DNA from: Lunularia cruciata
Taxonomy: Eukaryota; Streptophyta; Marchantiopsida; Lunulariales; Lunulariaceae
Assembly (NCBI GenBank): GCA_948567375.1
Contig: OX419757.1
Coordinates: 57,037,665 to 57,101,664, forward strand
Length of the DNA: 64,000 nucleotides
Direction: 5' to 3'
Part shown: piece by piece, positions 23,400-34,075 of the stretch
Layout: each line of letters opens with the position of its first letter
Position numbering within the stretch: the first letter of the stretch is position 1
Made by a program: the position numbers and the translations under genes
The notes under the pieces: generated by a model
What the model saw: only the letters and a program-made list of their open reading frames with translations
What the model was told of the DNA's origin: nothing
Database searches by the model: none

Positions 23400-24215
23400 T
23401 GCATTCTAATATCAATCGACTGTCATGGACCCAGTACTGAACTCTACACAACTTCGTCACCTAGTCCGTCGGCATGTTATCAAAGATATCACCCCTAAAG
23501 ATTTCTCATATAGACTCTTGGGGCAGATTTTTCATATAGGCTCTATGGGGCTTAGCCCTATGTTATTTTTTTATTTTTTTTCCCATCCGTCGATTTTCCT
23601 CCGCGGTCGCCTTTCCTAAAGACGGTAAACAAGTTACCACATATCGTACTTCGTGGTCTACTGCATGGGTCTTGCTTGCGTTTGACATTATCGCAACATT
23701 AACTCGCCATCCCCACAAGACCCTAGATGACCGAGTTGACTGAGTGGAACACGGAGAAAGGCACCTGGCGCCTTCCTAGTGGAGATCTTCAACCCTACAA
23801 TACAGGGCTCTTCGAATTCGTGAAGGTGAAGAACGTCCCACATGAAGGAAACTATACTTCCACGTGTTGCCTATGGGGTGGTTCATGTTTCATTTTCTAG
23901 TCAGCATCTATGGAAGTTGTGCGGACGGAATTTGCAACGGTTATAGCAAAGTGCCTTTGAACAAGCGGCTGGAGATATTACTGGTTGGACCTGTTCGGTG
24001 CGGGAAGGTAGATTTCTCATACATACTCTATCGGAGCTTAGCTGCATGTTACCTTGTACGGCTTGATGGGGGTCTTCCCATCCTTCATTTTTACTACGCG
24101 GTCGCCTTTTTCTCGCTGGACCTGTTCCTAAAAGGGGAAAAAATCTACGAGGGGTCGGCTTTAATGAATATCGAATATTCTTCAAGAATCAGGCGGCGTT
24201 TGTTCTGAGTTGATG
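23400..24215 (+). other. Low-copy-looking island with gene-like open frames, unrecognised
   Basis: Base use is noticeably more balanced than in the flanks. A plus-strand open stretch from an ATG at about 23728 reads TELTEWNTEKGTWRLPSGD and FEFVKVKNVPHEGNYTSTC, with ordinary coding-like codons, for about 55 residues before a stop. Other frames at 23425-23619 and 23864-24208 are also open. Two ~125 bp segments, about 23497-23620 and 24009-24135, are diverged copies of each other (AGATTTCTCATA..., GCTTAGC..., GCGGTCGCCTTT). I do not recognise a family. It may be a captured gene fragment or an old transposon; no function is proposed. Confidence 0.35.
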
Positions 24216-25582
24216 AAGTTGGCATGGTGTTATCTTTTATTTTTTTCCCTACCCATAATACAAAGTTGTTCCACCGGAATTCGATAAAAACCAATCCAGA
24301 TCGGTCCATTTTAATTATGTAAATATGATTGATGGAATATTGAATGACAAACCTAAATAGATGAGAATATGATAGAAATTTATTTTATGATCTAGAATCA
24401 ATAATTTATGTGTAGATATTTAGTTGATAAGCATTTACAAAATCTAGTTGAGAATACATATATATATGTCAAGTGAATAAACTTGAAATTACTTATAAAT
24501 AGTTGATTGATTTTTAATGGATAATATAATAATATTTCTTTATTTTTTTTTAATTTTAAGAAGTTATTTCTACATAATGATAAATCCATCAAAAAATAAA
24601 TAATCATTTTTTTTGAATTTTTTGAATTTTTGAATTTATATTTCAAACATAAAATAAATTTCTTCCATAATTTATAAGGAAAAAATTAGTTAATATTTGA
24701 AAAAGTTTGTGCATGTTATGTATAATTAAGTCCATGGTGTGATAATATTTAACTTTGGGTGGATGAAACATATCTGACACCATATTCTAATAAACAATAA
24801 TTTTTAAGGCAAAGTTTCGCCCTATTAAGATAGTGAAAAACAAAGACGCAAGCTATGGTTTTAATCAATTAAGATGACTTTTGAATTCAATGGTAAGATA
24901 GTCTTAGCGAAGAAATTCTATATAGTAATAAAAACTTTATTTTCTCAATTCCATGAATAATATACAGATGTAAAGTGATTTTAAAATATTATAAATAATA
25001 CACCTATATTTTCTCTGTTACAATGATTTTGAGCTCAAATTGAAAAGTCTCTCATCAACTTGGTAAGAAGAGTCTTCTAAAAATAGGCAAAATTAATACG
25101 AGTTTTTTATATAAAATTTTGATATACCAACTATAAATAAAACTAACCTAAAAATAATGAAAATTACTTTATTTCTATTAAAATATTTATTTATGATAAA
25201 TTGTATTTTGGAAAAATGTCATCTAAAATATAAAATATCCATTTATATGATACTCATTTGTTAGATAGTTCAAGAATAAATTAATATTTACCACCCAATA
25301 TCACAATCATGGTTTGGAGTTATGCTTAAATTATTTGACATAATCATAAATAAAATAAGATATTATGAATTGATTATTTTATTTATAAATATTAATTTTG
25401 TAGAAAATAAACAATTCTTGGCTAATTTTGTAAGTTGTAATCCTTTTTATAGTTCCTTATTGTTGTGAATATAGGATAATAATAATCTCATATTTAACTA
25501 TATGATATGATTAACTTGATTGTTTGAACAAAACCATGAGAATTTATTCAATGAAAGTCATATATATTAGAAAATGTAGTAA
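24216..25582. other. Very AT-rich DNA, nothing recognised
   Basis: Long A/T runs and no open frame with any motif. No repeat structure beyond simple A/T tracts was seen. Confidence 0.5.
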
Positions 25583-25686
25583 AGTAACCTCCAACTTAAG
25601 TCCACATCCCATTTGAGTATACAATATTTTGTCCCAAATTAGGGGTTCAATGTTTATTGGTTAAACATGTCATAAATAGTCATTTG

Positions 25687-25935
25687 TCACAATTTCTTGC
25701 GTTTGACATTCAGGGTTAACTCCTGAATGTTGCAACGGAGAGATTCAAATGATTGTTGAAGAGCATCGTAGGTCGCTTCTTTTTGGACTTTGATACACAA
25801 CATCTGATCCTCTATATCGAGAATAGTATTATAAAGAGACTCAAAACTTTTAAATGGGACAACATATTCAATTATAGCAAATTCATCTTCATCGTTGTCA
25901 TCGTTGGTTTCCATCTTCACCATTTGCATTGTTTT
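25687..25935 (-). pseudogene. C-terminal tail of the pogo/Tigger transposase
   Basis: An open frame ending at 25687 reads METNDDNDEDEFAIIEYV followed by FESLYNTILDIEDQML and a basic end (VKRKKL). Acidic, poorly conserved C-terminal tails are usual in Tigger/Jerky-type proteins. It is joined by position to the transposase at 32678-33908, from which the G1 insertion separated it. The G1 LTR adds a spurious N-terminal extension to this frame. Confidence 0.6.
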
Positions 25936-26689
25936 TGTAATACTCCAAGGACAAGAGAAGAGAGAAAACATAGATTACACACTCTACATTCAGTGCCCCA
26001 AAGGAGCACCTTCTCTTTATTATATAGACAAAGAGGATCTCCTCCAAGGAAGCTCCACCATAGGATTAGGCACATAGATAGGTGACATGTCATCAAGCTC
26101 CACCCTTGGATTAATTACTTGGATGGGTGACATGTTGGTCTAGGTCCTATCTGGTTGGTCAAACAAGCTTTGACCGGAGGCAATCTTTTAGGGAATCTTC
26201 ATGTAGGAGTCTCAGAATCATGTAAGGTACCATTGGAAAGCTCTCGACGAGAAAAACCAAGGGGGAGGGAAGGCTAACCTTCCTCCACTAGGGGGGTGAG
26301 GAGGGGGGGGGGGGGGGAGAATATGCACATTTTTGAGGTCTAATCCATCCGCTTAGGCCTCCAAAATTGCCTTCAAAGATATTATGCATATTTTGGTTCC
26401 TACTCTATTAGTAGAAGTCCACTTTTGGTGATATATCTTTCTGATCTGTTTAGTCCATCATGTGTAACATCCTTCCAAACGTTACCAAACCAATTCTCAC
26501 CTTTAAATCATATGTCTAGCTATTGGTTCTAAGGTTCTCAAGTCTATTTTGGTTTTTGCTCTATGAGTAGAAGTACTCTTTTGGTGATACTTCTATCTGA
26601 TCTATTTTGACCATCATGTATAATATCATTCTAGATGTTACCAAACCAAATTTCACATCTAGATCATATGGCTAGCTTGTGGTATTATA
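25936..26689 (-). repeat. G1 copy 2, 3' LTR
   Basis: TGTAATACTCC...GGTATTATA on the plus strand, 754 bp, with the family's duplicated U3. It contains an expanded guanine tract around 26284-26320. Confidence 0.9.
26284..26320. repeat. Poly-G tract
   Basis: GGGGGG, then GAGG, then an uninterrupted run of about 17 G on the plus strand. The same position is G-rich in every G1 LTR (about 5000, 9666, 15473), but expanded here. Confidence 0.8.
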
Positions 26690-26699
26690 GACCTCACTC

Positions 26700-27939
26700 C
26701 TTTTAAGACGCAATGTCTTTGTTGTGCAATTGTTTCTCAAATGCTTGCACCAACATCGGTGCATGTGTCAAATTGGCAGCGGGTTCCCAGGTTGCTTCAT
26801 AGAGGGGGTAACCTTTACACTATACGAGATAGTCCACCTGCGGATGGTGAGTACCACGCATGCATTTTTGGAGAATACGCTCCACTTCATATTCTTCTAT
26901 GCCATCAATGAGTGTCGGACAAGGTTGAATGTCTTGTGTGGAATGATTGTGGCCTGATCGGGGGGCATATCTGCGTAGTAGGGAAACATGGAACACTGGA
27001 TGGATCTTCATGTGTGGTGGTAGCTCAAGGTGATAGGCCACAGTGCCGACGCAATGAAGAATCAAGAAAGGCCCAATAAAACGAGGTCTGAGCTTATGAG
27101 GTCCAACTAATATGAGGTTGGTTGTCGATAGCCACACTTGATCCCCAACGTTGAACTCAATGTGCCTACGGTGTGCATCAGCATACTGCTTCTGTCAATT
27201 TTGTGCAATCTGTAATCTATGCTTGGTGCTCTCCACACCGTGTTGGATTCTAGAAACAAATGTGTTGACAACATTGACCTTGGTAGCCACTGGATGGATC
27301 TTCATCAAGCTAGAAGGTGTGAAGGGATGCTCACCATAAATGAGGAAGAACGGAGTGACCTGGGTGGATGCATTCACTGAATTGTTGTAAGCAAATTCTA
27401 CCAATGGGAGTAGGGTGTCCTACCTCTCTTGCTCTTCTAAGGTGAAGCCATGTAACATGTCTTCAATTGTGCAATGAGCCCGCTTTATTTGGCTCTGTTT
27501 GTGGGTGGTAAGCTATGGACATGGCCAACTTGGTTTTGAAGGAACCAAAGAGTGTTTGCCAAAACAAACTGGGGAATTGAGTGCCTCTATCAGTGATAAG
27601 TAATCTAGAGAAGCCATGGTGAGAGAAGATTGCATCTAAGTATAATTGAGCTAGTTGTGGAGCGGTCACATCCTTGGTGGTAGGGCGTACATGAATCATT
27701 TTGCTGAGCCGGTCCACAAAGACCACGATGGAGTCAAACCATGAGGTGGTCTTGGGTAATTCACAGATGAGATCTATACTCACTTGTTCCCAACGTTGGG
27801 TAGGCGTGGGGAGAGGTTGAAAGAGCACTACAGGAACTTGATTAGAGGCTTTGTTCTGTTGACAAAATAGGCAGCTGTGCACGTAGTCCATCATGTTGTT
27901 GCTTGTCTTAGGGCCAATAGTAATGGTGCTGGACTGCAT
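26700..27939 (-). pseudogene. G1 copy 2 integrase and chromodomain region
   Basis: LFCQQNKASNQVPVVLFQPL (zinc-binding side) near 27830-27870, DRLSKMIHVRPTTKDV near 27680-27710, LLITDRGTQFPSLFWQTLF near 27550-27610, FAYNNSVNASTQVTPFFLIY near 27340-27400, and the GPFLILHCVGTVAYHLELPP block near 27000-27080. The chromodomain zone lies at 26700-26880 (CMRGTHHPQVDYLV). Same order and wording as copy 1. Broken fossil. Confidence 0.85.
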
Positions 27940-28224
27940 CTAAGGTATTGTCTTGTAACTCCAATATGACCTATAATAGCCAAATCATGACATTCCACTA
28001 GAATGGTGGTGCGTAATTCTGGGACATTTGGGATCCATAATCTGCCATCACAAAAGGTGAGTCCTTGGATGCTGGTGATGCCTTTGGATGATTGCGCTTC
28101 TACAATCTGTGGATCAATTTTTGTAGCAACCAAAATCTTTGGCCAGAATTCAGGGTTAATCTTAACCTCTGCCACCAAGTTGTTTGCCATTTGCATGCGG
28201 GTAAATGCATATGCAAGTTGCTTC

Positions 28225-30101
28225 TTACCTTCCACGTAGGTAATTGACATGTTGAAGCGTTGTCGCTACTTTGCCCACCGAATTTGGCAACGAGATAGAT
28301 CCTTCCGTGTCTCGAGGTAGACTAGAGATTTGTGGTCTATCTCTACTACAAATGCCTTCACCTAGATAGTGCTTCCAATGCTTGGTTGCCAAAACAATAG
28401 CAAGCTCTTCTCGTTTGGTGGTGTGGTAGTTGTGCTTTGCCGGTAACAACTTTTGAGAGAAATATGCAATTGGATGCCATCCGTCATGCCACTCTTGTTA
28501 TAATACTGCTCCTATTGCGACGCTTGATGCATCTATAGCCAACTTGGTTGGTCATTTTGGGTCATACCACTTCAAGATTGGTGCATGTAGCAAGGCAGCT
28601 TTCAATTCTTGAAAGGCCAACTCTTGTGCGATTCCATATCTTTCCCTTGCCAAGTAGTGCCGTTAAAGGCTGTGCAACCTTGGAGAAATCCTTGACAAAT
28701 CTACAATAGAATCCCATCAACCCCAAAGAAGCTCTTGACTTGAGTCTGATCTTCTAGGGCACGCCATTTTTGAATGACCTTTGCACTTACTCTATGCTCC
28801 AAGTAGTCTACTTTAGACTTGCCAAACTCGCACTTTGAGATTTTGGCATACAATTGATTTTGTCTTAGAATCTAAAGGACTTCTCGCAGATGTTGTTTGT
28901 GTTCCATCATCATGCTACTATATACTAAGATATCGTCCAAGAAGACAATAATAGACTTATCCAAGTATGGACAAAATATGTCATTCATTAGACTCATGAA
29001 AGTGGCAAGTGCATTGGTGAGGCCAAACGGCATCACAAGATACTCAAAGTGGCCATACCTGGTTCAAAAGGCAGTTTTATACACATCCTCCTTTGCAATT
29101 TGGATTTGATTGTAACCGCTCCGCAAGTCCAATTTGGTGAAGTATCTTGCTCCATGGAGTTGATCAAACAGGTCATCCATGCGAGGTAAGGGGTATTTGT
29201 TCTTCACTGTTTGTTGATTGAGCCCTTGATAGTCAATGCACATGCGTATTGTACCATCCTTCTTCTTCACAAACAAGACATGAGCCCCATATGGTGATAT
29301 GCTAGGTTGGATGAACCCCTTTTGCAGCATCTCCTCAAATTGAGTATTACACTCCTCCAACTCATGAGGTGATAGGTGATATGGGGCCTTACAAGGAGGT
29401 GTCTTCCTTGGCAGTGTCTCAATTTTATGATCTACTCTCCTTTTTGGTGGTACTCCTAAGGGTAGATCATGAGGAAAGACATCTTGAAATTCATCCACCA
29501 CAACCTTCAATTTCTTAGGAACTTGTCCATCGAGTTGTGCACTCTGGACTTCTCTTATTAGACCCATGAAATATCTATCGGTCTTACAGACAGTTGCCAT
29601 CCCCATGATATATAGAGGTAGATCCTGCTTGGGTGATTTTTCTTTAACCCCAATGATTGACCATTGGTGGGTTCTCACTACTTTCTTCTTCCAATCTACC
29701 ATAGGGTTGTACTGCTCCATCCATGGCATGCCTAAGATTGCATCATAATGAGCTAATTGTATCACTTGCCACTCAATTACTTCTTGATATTCTCCTATAG
29801 AGAGTGTTACCCGTCTAGGTAATGATTCAATCCTCTCTGTTTGCCTGTTAGGCAACTCTACTTCTTCACTCCTATCCCTCTCTAGATCTATTCCCAATCT
29901 TATTGCAACAGAATGAGATAATAAATTCTCTATTGCTCCCGAATCAATTAATACTCTCACTTGATTGCCTTCTAGGACTCCATTCACAACAATCAATTGT
30001 GAGGTTGCCTTTCGGGATCTTTGCGCATTAGTCTTCTTCTTTCCCTCACTTCTCTTCTTCCTTATTGAGCCAATAAGGCCACGAGGTACATTTACTGGCA
30101 A
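28225..30101 (-). pseudogene. G1 copy 2 protease, reverse transcriptase and RNase H
   Basis: A long uninterrupted segment at 29064-30101 covers protease ([34 protein letters not shown]), the linker ([18 protein letters not shown]) and RT ([32 protein letters not shown]). RNase H similarity continues to about 28225 (NYHTTKREELAIVLATKHW). This is the best-preserved G1 protease in the window. Confidence 0.9.
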
Positions 30102-30199
30102 TCTTTGTTTTCCAAAGTGATTTCCACCTCCTCCTCTTCAATGCACCTCTCCATGTTGTTCAAAGATCACCTGTACAAAGGCCAAGGACTTCTAGGGAA

Positions 30200-31113
30200 A
30201 TGAGTGCGACAGTTGGTAGATATGTGCCCAATACAGCCACAATAATTGTAACAATAGTGTTGTTCTCCTTGAGTTCCTTCTCCTCGTGGGACTCCATCTC
30301 TTTGTTCTTCTACCCATCCACACTCTCCTTGAAGTGGTCGTGCTCCTTGATCTTGAAATCAAAGGTTGCCCAATTCTATTGGTACTGGTCTACCCATGTG
30401 TGGTATTTTTGCCCAATAATGTTGAGGTGGAACTACTCCTTCACCTCCACCTAATGCTTCTACTATTCTCTACACACAAGCAATGGCTTCAAATACCATG
30501 CACGGATTTTGCACCATGACTTCTTGGCAAATCCACTCCTTTAACCCTTGTTGAAATTGTCGAGAGCATCTATTGGACTCATATTGGTTATTGCAACTTG
30601 TAGATCCAAAAATGCCTCCATATACTCTTGTACGCTATTCTTATGTCTCAATCTCCATAGTCAAGTTCGAGCAATCTGCACAGAATACACTGATTGGAAA
30701 TTCTTCAGCAATCCTTCTTGCATTGCTGTTTACGTGACCTCCCTTCTCTCTGCCAACATGGATTGTTCCCAAACATCATACCATGTGAGGGCTTTATCGG
30801 TCAAGTACCCACATGCAAACACGCCTGGAGCATGCTCCGTGATCTCTATTGAGAACAATCGGAAATAATGATTCATTCTTGAGATCCAATTTTCCACTAC
30901 TCCCATCATATGCTGCCCCTTGTAAAGCTCAATGTTGCAGGTCTTCTTCATCCGGAGTAGCAATGTGGCTTCATCATTGATAGGGTTTGTAGGCAAAGGT
31001 GCCTCTCCAAGTACTTCCGTTGCAGGTATTGGGTTTTGAGATGGCTCTTCTTCTTGCATGGCTTGATCATTCTTGAGGATTTGCACATGACTTTGTAATG
31101 TCTCCATGGTCAT
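30200..31113 (-). pseudogene. G1 copy 2 gag remnant
   Basis: It starts METLQSHVQILKNDQAM near 31113 and shows VVENWISRMNHYFRL and GYLTDKALTWYDVWEQS as in copy 1. A CCHC zinc knuckle (CGCIGHISTNC) lies near 30200-30240. Confidence 0.85.
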
Positions 31114-31675
31114 CTTAATCTCTCAAAATTCATGCAACATCCCTTGAATTCCTTGCACCAGCTCTTGCAATTGTGGATCCATGGTTCCTGCAACACTCAT
31201 TTGCTAATGTCTACTTCAATACAGAGTCAATATGATCACTGTGGAAGGCGCACGAACTATCGGAACTACCATTGGGACCTCAAAAGCTATCACTTGTTGA
31301 TAATACTCCTCACCAAAATTCCTACCCACAAAAATCTCTAAACATCACTTTCAGTCTCACTACATAACAGATTTCTACTTGAATGTTGAAAGGGAGAGGA
31401 TTTGGGACATTCACATCTATATTATCATAATAGAATGTAGATTGTCAAATCCCACTCTCTGTCATATATCACCACAAGTAGAATCACCGGGTTTGGTAAG
31501 TTCATCACACTATCCATGAATTCTACACCAAAGTAATAAACTAGCGATACCCTCATTTGCTCATGCTGGATATACATAACCTTGATGTGGAATGGATTTC
31601 GGAATGGAGAGCTAGGTGTGGGAAATTGTCCTCCTGGTGCATCCATCCCGTCTGCTCTCTAAAGTCCTTCCTAAG

Positions 31676-32411
31676 TGTAATATCACAAGCTAACCATATG
31701 ATCTAGATGTGAAATTTGGTTTGGTAATATCTAGAATGACGTTTTACATGATGGTCAAAATAGATTGGATAGAAGTATCACCAAAAGAGTACTTCTACTC
31801 ATAGAACAGAAACCAAAATATACTTGAGAACCTTAGAACCAATAGCTAGACATATGATTTAAAGGTGAGAATTGGTTTGGTAACATTTGGAAGGATGTTA
31901 CACATGATGGACTAAACAGATCAGAAAGAAGTATCACCAAAAGGGGACTTCTACTAATAGAGTAGGAACCGAAATATGCTTGAAATTTTGGAAGGCAATT
32001 TTGGAAGCCTAAACGGATGAATTAGGCCTAAAAATTGTGTAGTTTTCCCCCCAATAAGGGAAAGGTTGGCCTTCCCTCCCCCTTGGTTTGTCTCGTCAAG
32101 AGTTTTCAAATGGTACCTTACTCACGTGATTCTAAGACTCCTATAGGAAGATTCCCTAAAAGATTGCATCCGGTCAAAGATTATTTGACCAACCAGATAG
32201 GACCTAGACCAACATGCCACCCATCCAAGTTATTAATCCAAGGGTGGAGCTTGATGATATGTCACCTATCTGTGTGCCTAATCTTATGGTGGAGCTTCCT
32301 TGGAGGAGATCCTCTTTGTCTATATAATAAACAAAAGGTACTCCTTTGGGGCACCGAATGTTGAGTGTGTAATGTATGTTTTCTCTCTTCTCTTGTCCTT
32401 GGAGTATTACA
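31676..32411 (+). mobile_element. G1 solo LTR, opposite orientation, inside G1 copy 2
   Basis: 736 bp, starting TGTAATATCAC and ending AGTATTACA on the plus strand, i.e. the reverse complement of the surrounding element's LTRs. It is flanked by a perfect 5-bp target duplication CTAAG (31671-31675 and 32412-32416). The host leader continues across it: AAGTCCTTCCTAAG on the left and CTAAGTCTAAC on the right correspond to one continuous stretch near 14990-15005 of copy 1. Confidence 0.95.
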
Positions 32412-32511
32412 CTAAGTCTAACAATTACCCTATGTTCTCCACCTCAAATAACTTAGTTTCAGTAGTTTTTGCTCTTCCAAGAGGGGTGATCCACTCTCTT
32501 GGACTAAGACA

Positions 32512-32526
32512 TTTGCTCTAATACCA
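32512..32526 (-). promoter_or_regulatory. Primer-binding site of G1 copy 2
   Basis: Minus-strand TGGTATTAGAGC, one base from the truncated LTR; a mutated form of the initiator-Met tRNA complement used by copy 1. Confidence 0.75.
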
Positions 32527-32527
32527 T

Positions 32528-32677
32528 TGTAATACTCCGAGGGCAAGAGAAGAGAGAAAACACATAATTTTTTAGGGAATCTTCTTGTAAGAGTCTCAAA
32601 ATCACGTAAGATACCGTTGGAAAGCTCTTGACAAGACAAACCAGGGGGGAGGGAAGGCCAGCCTTTCCTCTCCCAAC
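32528..32677 (-). repeat. G1 copy 2, shortened 5' LTR
   Basis: Starts TGTAATACTCCGAGGGC and matches two separate parts of the G1 LTR over ~150 bp before pogo/Tigger sequence resumes at about 32678. Confidence 0.8.
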
Positions 32678-33908
32678 TTGATGGCAAAACTTTTACAATC
32701 AAGTTGTCTTCCACATCAACATTACCATCTTCTTCCAATGTCATAATATTGGATTTGATAAACTTGTTCTTGATTGAAGTTGAAGATATTGCATCCCAGG
32801 CACCCTTTACGTAATTTGCAGCATCAAGTAGGTGTGATGGATTTCCATAAAAGACCCCTATAGCTCCTTGTCAAAGTTGTCAACCTTGTTCTCTTTTATG
32901 GTTCTTTGCCTCTTCATTAATCTTGAAGAAGTCAAGCACATACTGATGTACAAATACTTGGCCCTATTTTAATGCTGCAATTATTCCTTAGTCACATGGC
33001 TGCTTCCAGCTGGTGCAGTTTGGAGGAAACAATATTATTTGAACATTGTCTCATTCAAAAGCATCAAAATGCCCAAGAGCATTGTCTATTATTAAGAGAA
33101 TGCGACATCCAATTTGTTTCTTCACTTTGGAAAAAAACACTTCATGGAACCATTTCAAGCAAGTTTCCACATTCATCCAAGCCTTCCATGGGAAGAAATA
33201 TTTTACGGGACATTCTCAATGCAGGCCTATTGTTTGGGTTTTCCAATAATGATGCAAGGAATTTTGTGCAATCCTGTTGCATTCATAAAAATGACTAAAG
33301 AAATGCAATATTTAGACTTCTTTCCTCTTATTGATGAAAGATCTTCATTTGGCATCAAGAGAGTGTATCTTGGGAGCAATCTGTAAAACAATCTAATTTC
33401 ATCCATATTATAATATTTTTTGCATCATATTGTTTAATAATATCATACAAATTGTCCAATGCAACCAAAAAATCAGGATCATTTTTGTTGACCTCTGTTC
33501 CTTCTTTGTGAAGGTGCATTTTTTCAAACACCGACGTGCCCTAAATCTACTAAGCCACTACCACGATGCCTTGAAATGTTCTACAAGAACTGCAAATCAA
33601 AAGCAATCCGCTGCACTTTTGCAATGGCTAAAGAAGGCAGCATAGGCATATTGGCACGATGCATGCTGTCAATTCATAGGTATAGCATGTAGTCAAGCTT
33701 GGTAAAATGACCAACAAAAGCTCAAAAGTTATGTTTTTTGTTGCTTGACTCTTGTCCCGGTTCTCCTAAAATTTTTTGATGGCGCTTGCACTAACACAAT
33801 ACTCACGGGAGGCAGCTTGCTTGCTAGAGGCATTGGTTTTATTGAGCTTAGCAATAAATTGCATCATTGAGCCCCATTTTGCTGCTTGCCATTAGATTTT
33901 TTTGCCAT
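32678..33908 (-). pseudogene. pogo/Tigger-type DDE transposase, N-terminal and catalytic part
   Basis: Minus strand from an ATG at 33908. An N-terminal psq/CENP-B-like helix-turn-helix is visible (SSKQAASREYCVSASAIKKF near 33770-33860). The DDE endonuclease core (DDE_1, as in CENP-B, Jerky and Tigger proteins) has its three acidic sites: NMDEIRLFYRLLPRYTLL near 33365-33410, KAWMNVETCLKWFHEVF near 33125-33190 leading to LLIIDNALGHFDAF near 33060-33105, and LFPPNCTSWKQPCD near 32990-33040. The reading frame shifts several times and contains in-frame stops, for example TAA for CAA right after the third-D motif, so it is a pseudogene. The N-terminal and C-terminal parts together would encode about 490 residues, normal for this family. 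Confidence 0.8.
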
Positions 33909-34075
33909 CAAACAAGAGAAGAGTAAAAATACCAAGTGACACTCCAGCCGAGAACAATAACCTCCCACAGTGAATGGTCTAGGAAGCTGCACTAAAAAGC
34001 TAAGTATGCACCTTCCAGATAAGTATGCACAAATAGCCTAGGTTTAAGATGCATACTATAGCGGGAGGTTATTGT

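Larger units (their letters stand above)
25936..32677 (-). mobile_element. G1 chromovirus copy 2, nearly full length, right LTR truncated
   Basis: A minus-strand G1 element inserted in the pogo/Tigger transposase. The 3' LTR is 25936-26689, polypurine tract 26690-26707, coding body about 26700-31113, leader 31114-32511, primer-binding site 32512-32526, and a shortened 5' LTR 32528-32677. A whole G1 solo LTR in the opposite orientation (31676-32411) interrupts the leader. With the right end incomplete, no target duplication can be read. All Ty3 domains can be found but the coding sequence is broken roughly fifteen times. It is older-looking than copy 1. Confidence 0.9.
25583..34075 (-). mobile_element. 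pogo/Tigger-type (CENP-B-like DDE) DNA transposon, split by a G1 element
   Basis: The body is a minus-strand transposase (33908-32678 and 25935-25687) interrupted by G1 copy 2 (25936-32677). Candidate terminal inverted repeats are AGTAACCTCCAACTTAAGT at 25583-25601 and, inverted, AATAACCTCCCGCTATAGT at 34055-34073. They match at 14 of 19 positions, suggestive only. A second inverted copy of the end (CAATAACCTCCCAC, about 33955-33968) faces the right terminus. GTATGCAC repeats near 34010-34030 are further subterminal structure. Without the insert the element would be ~1.75 kb, typical of pogo/Tigger relatives. Confidence 0.65.
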
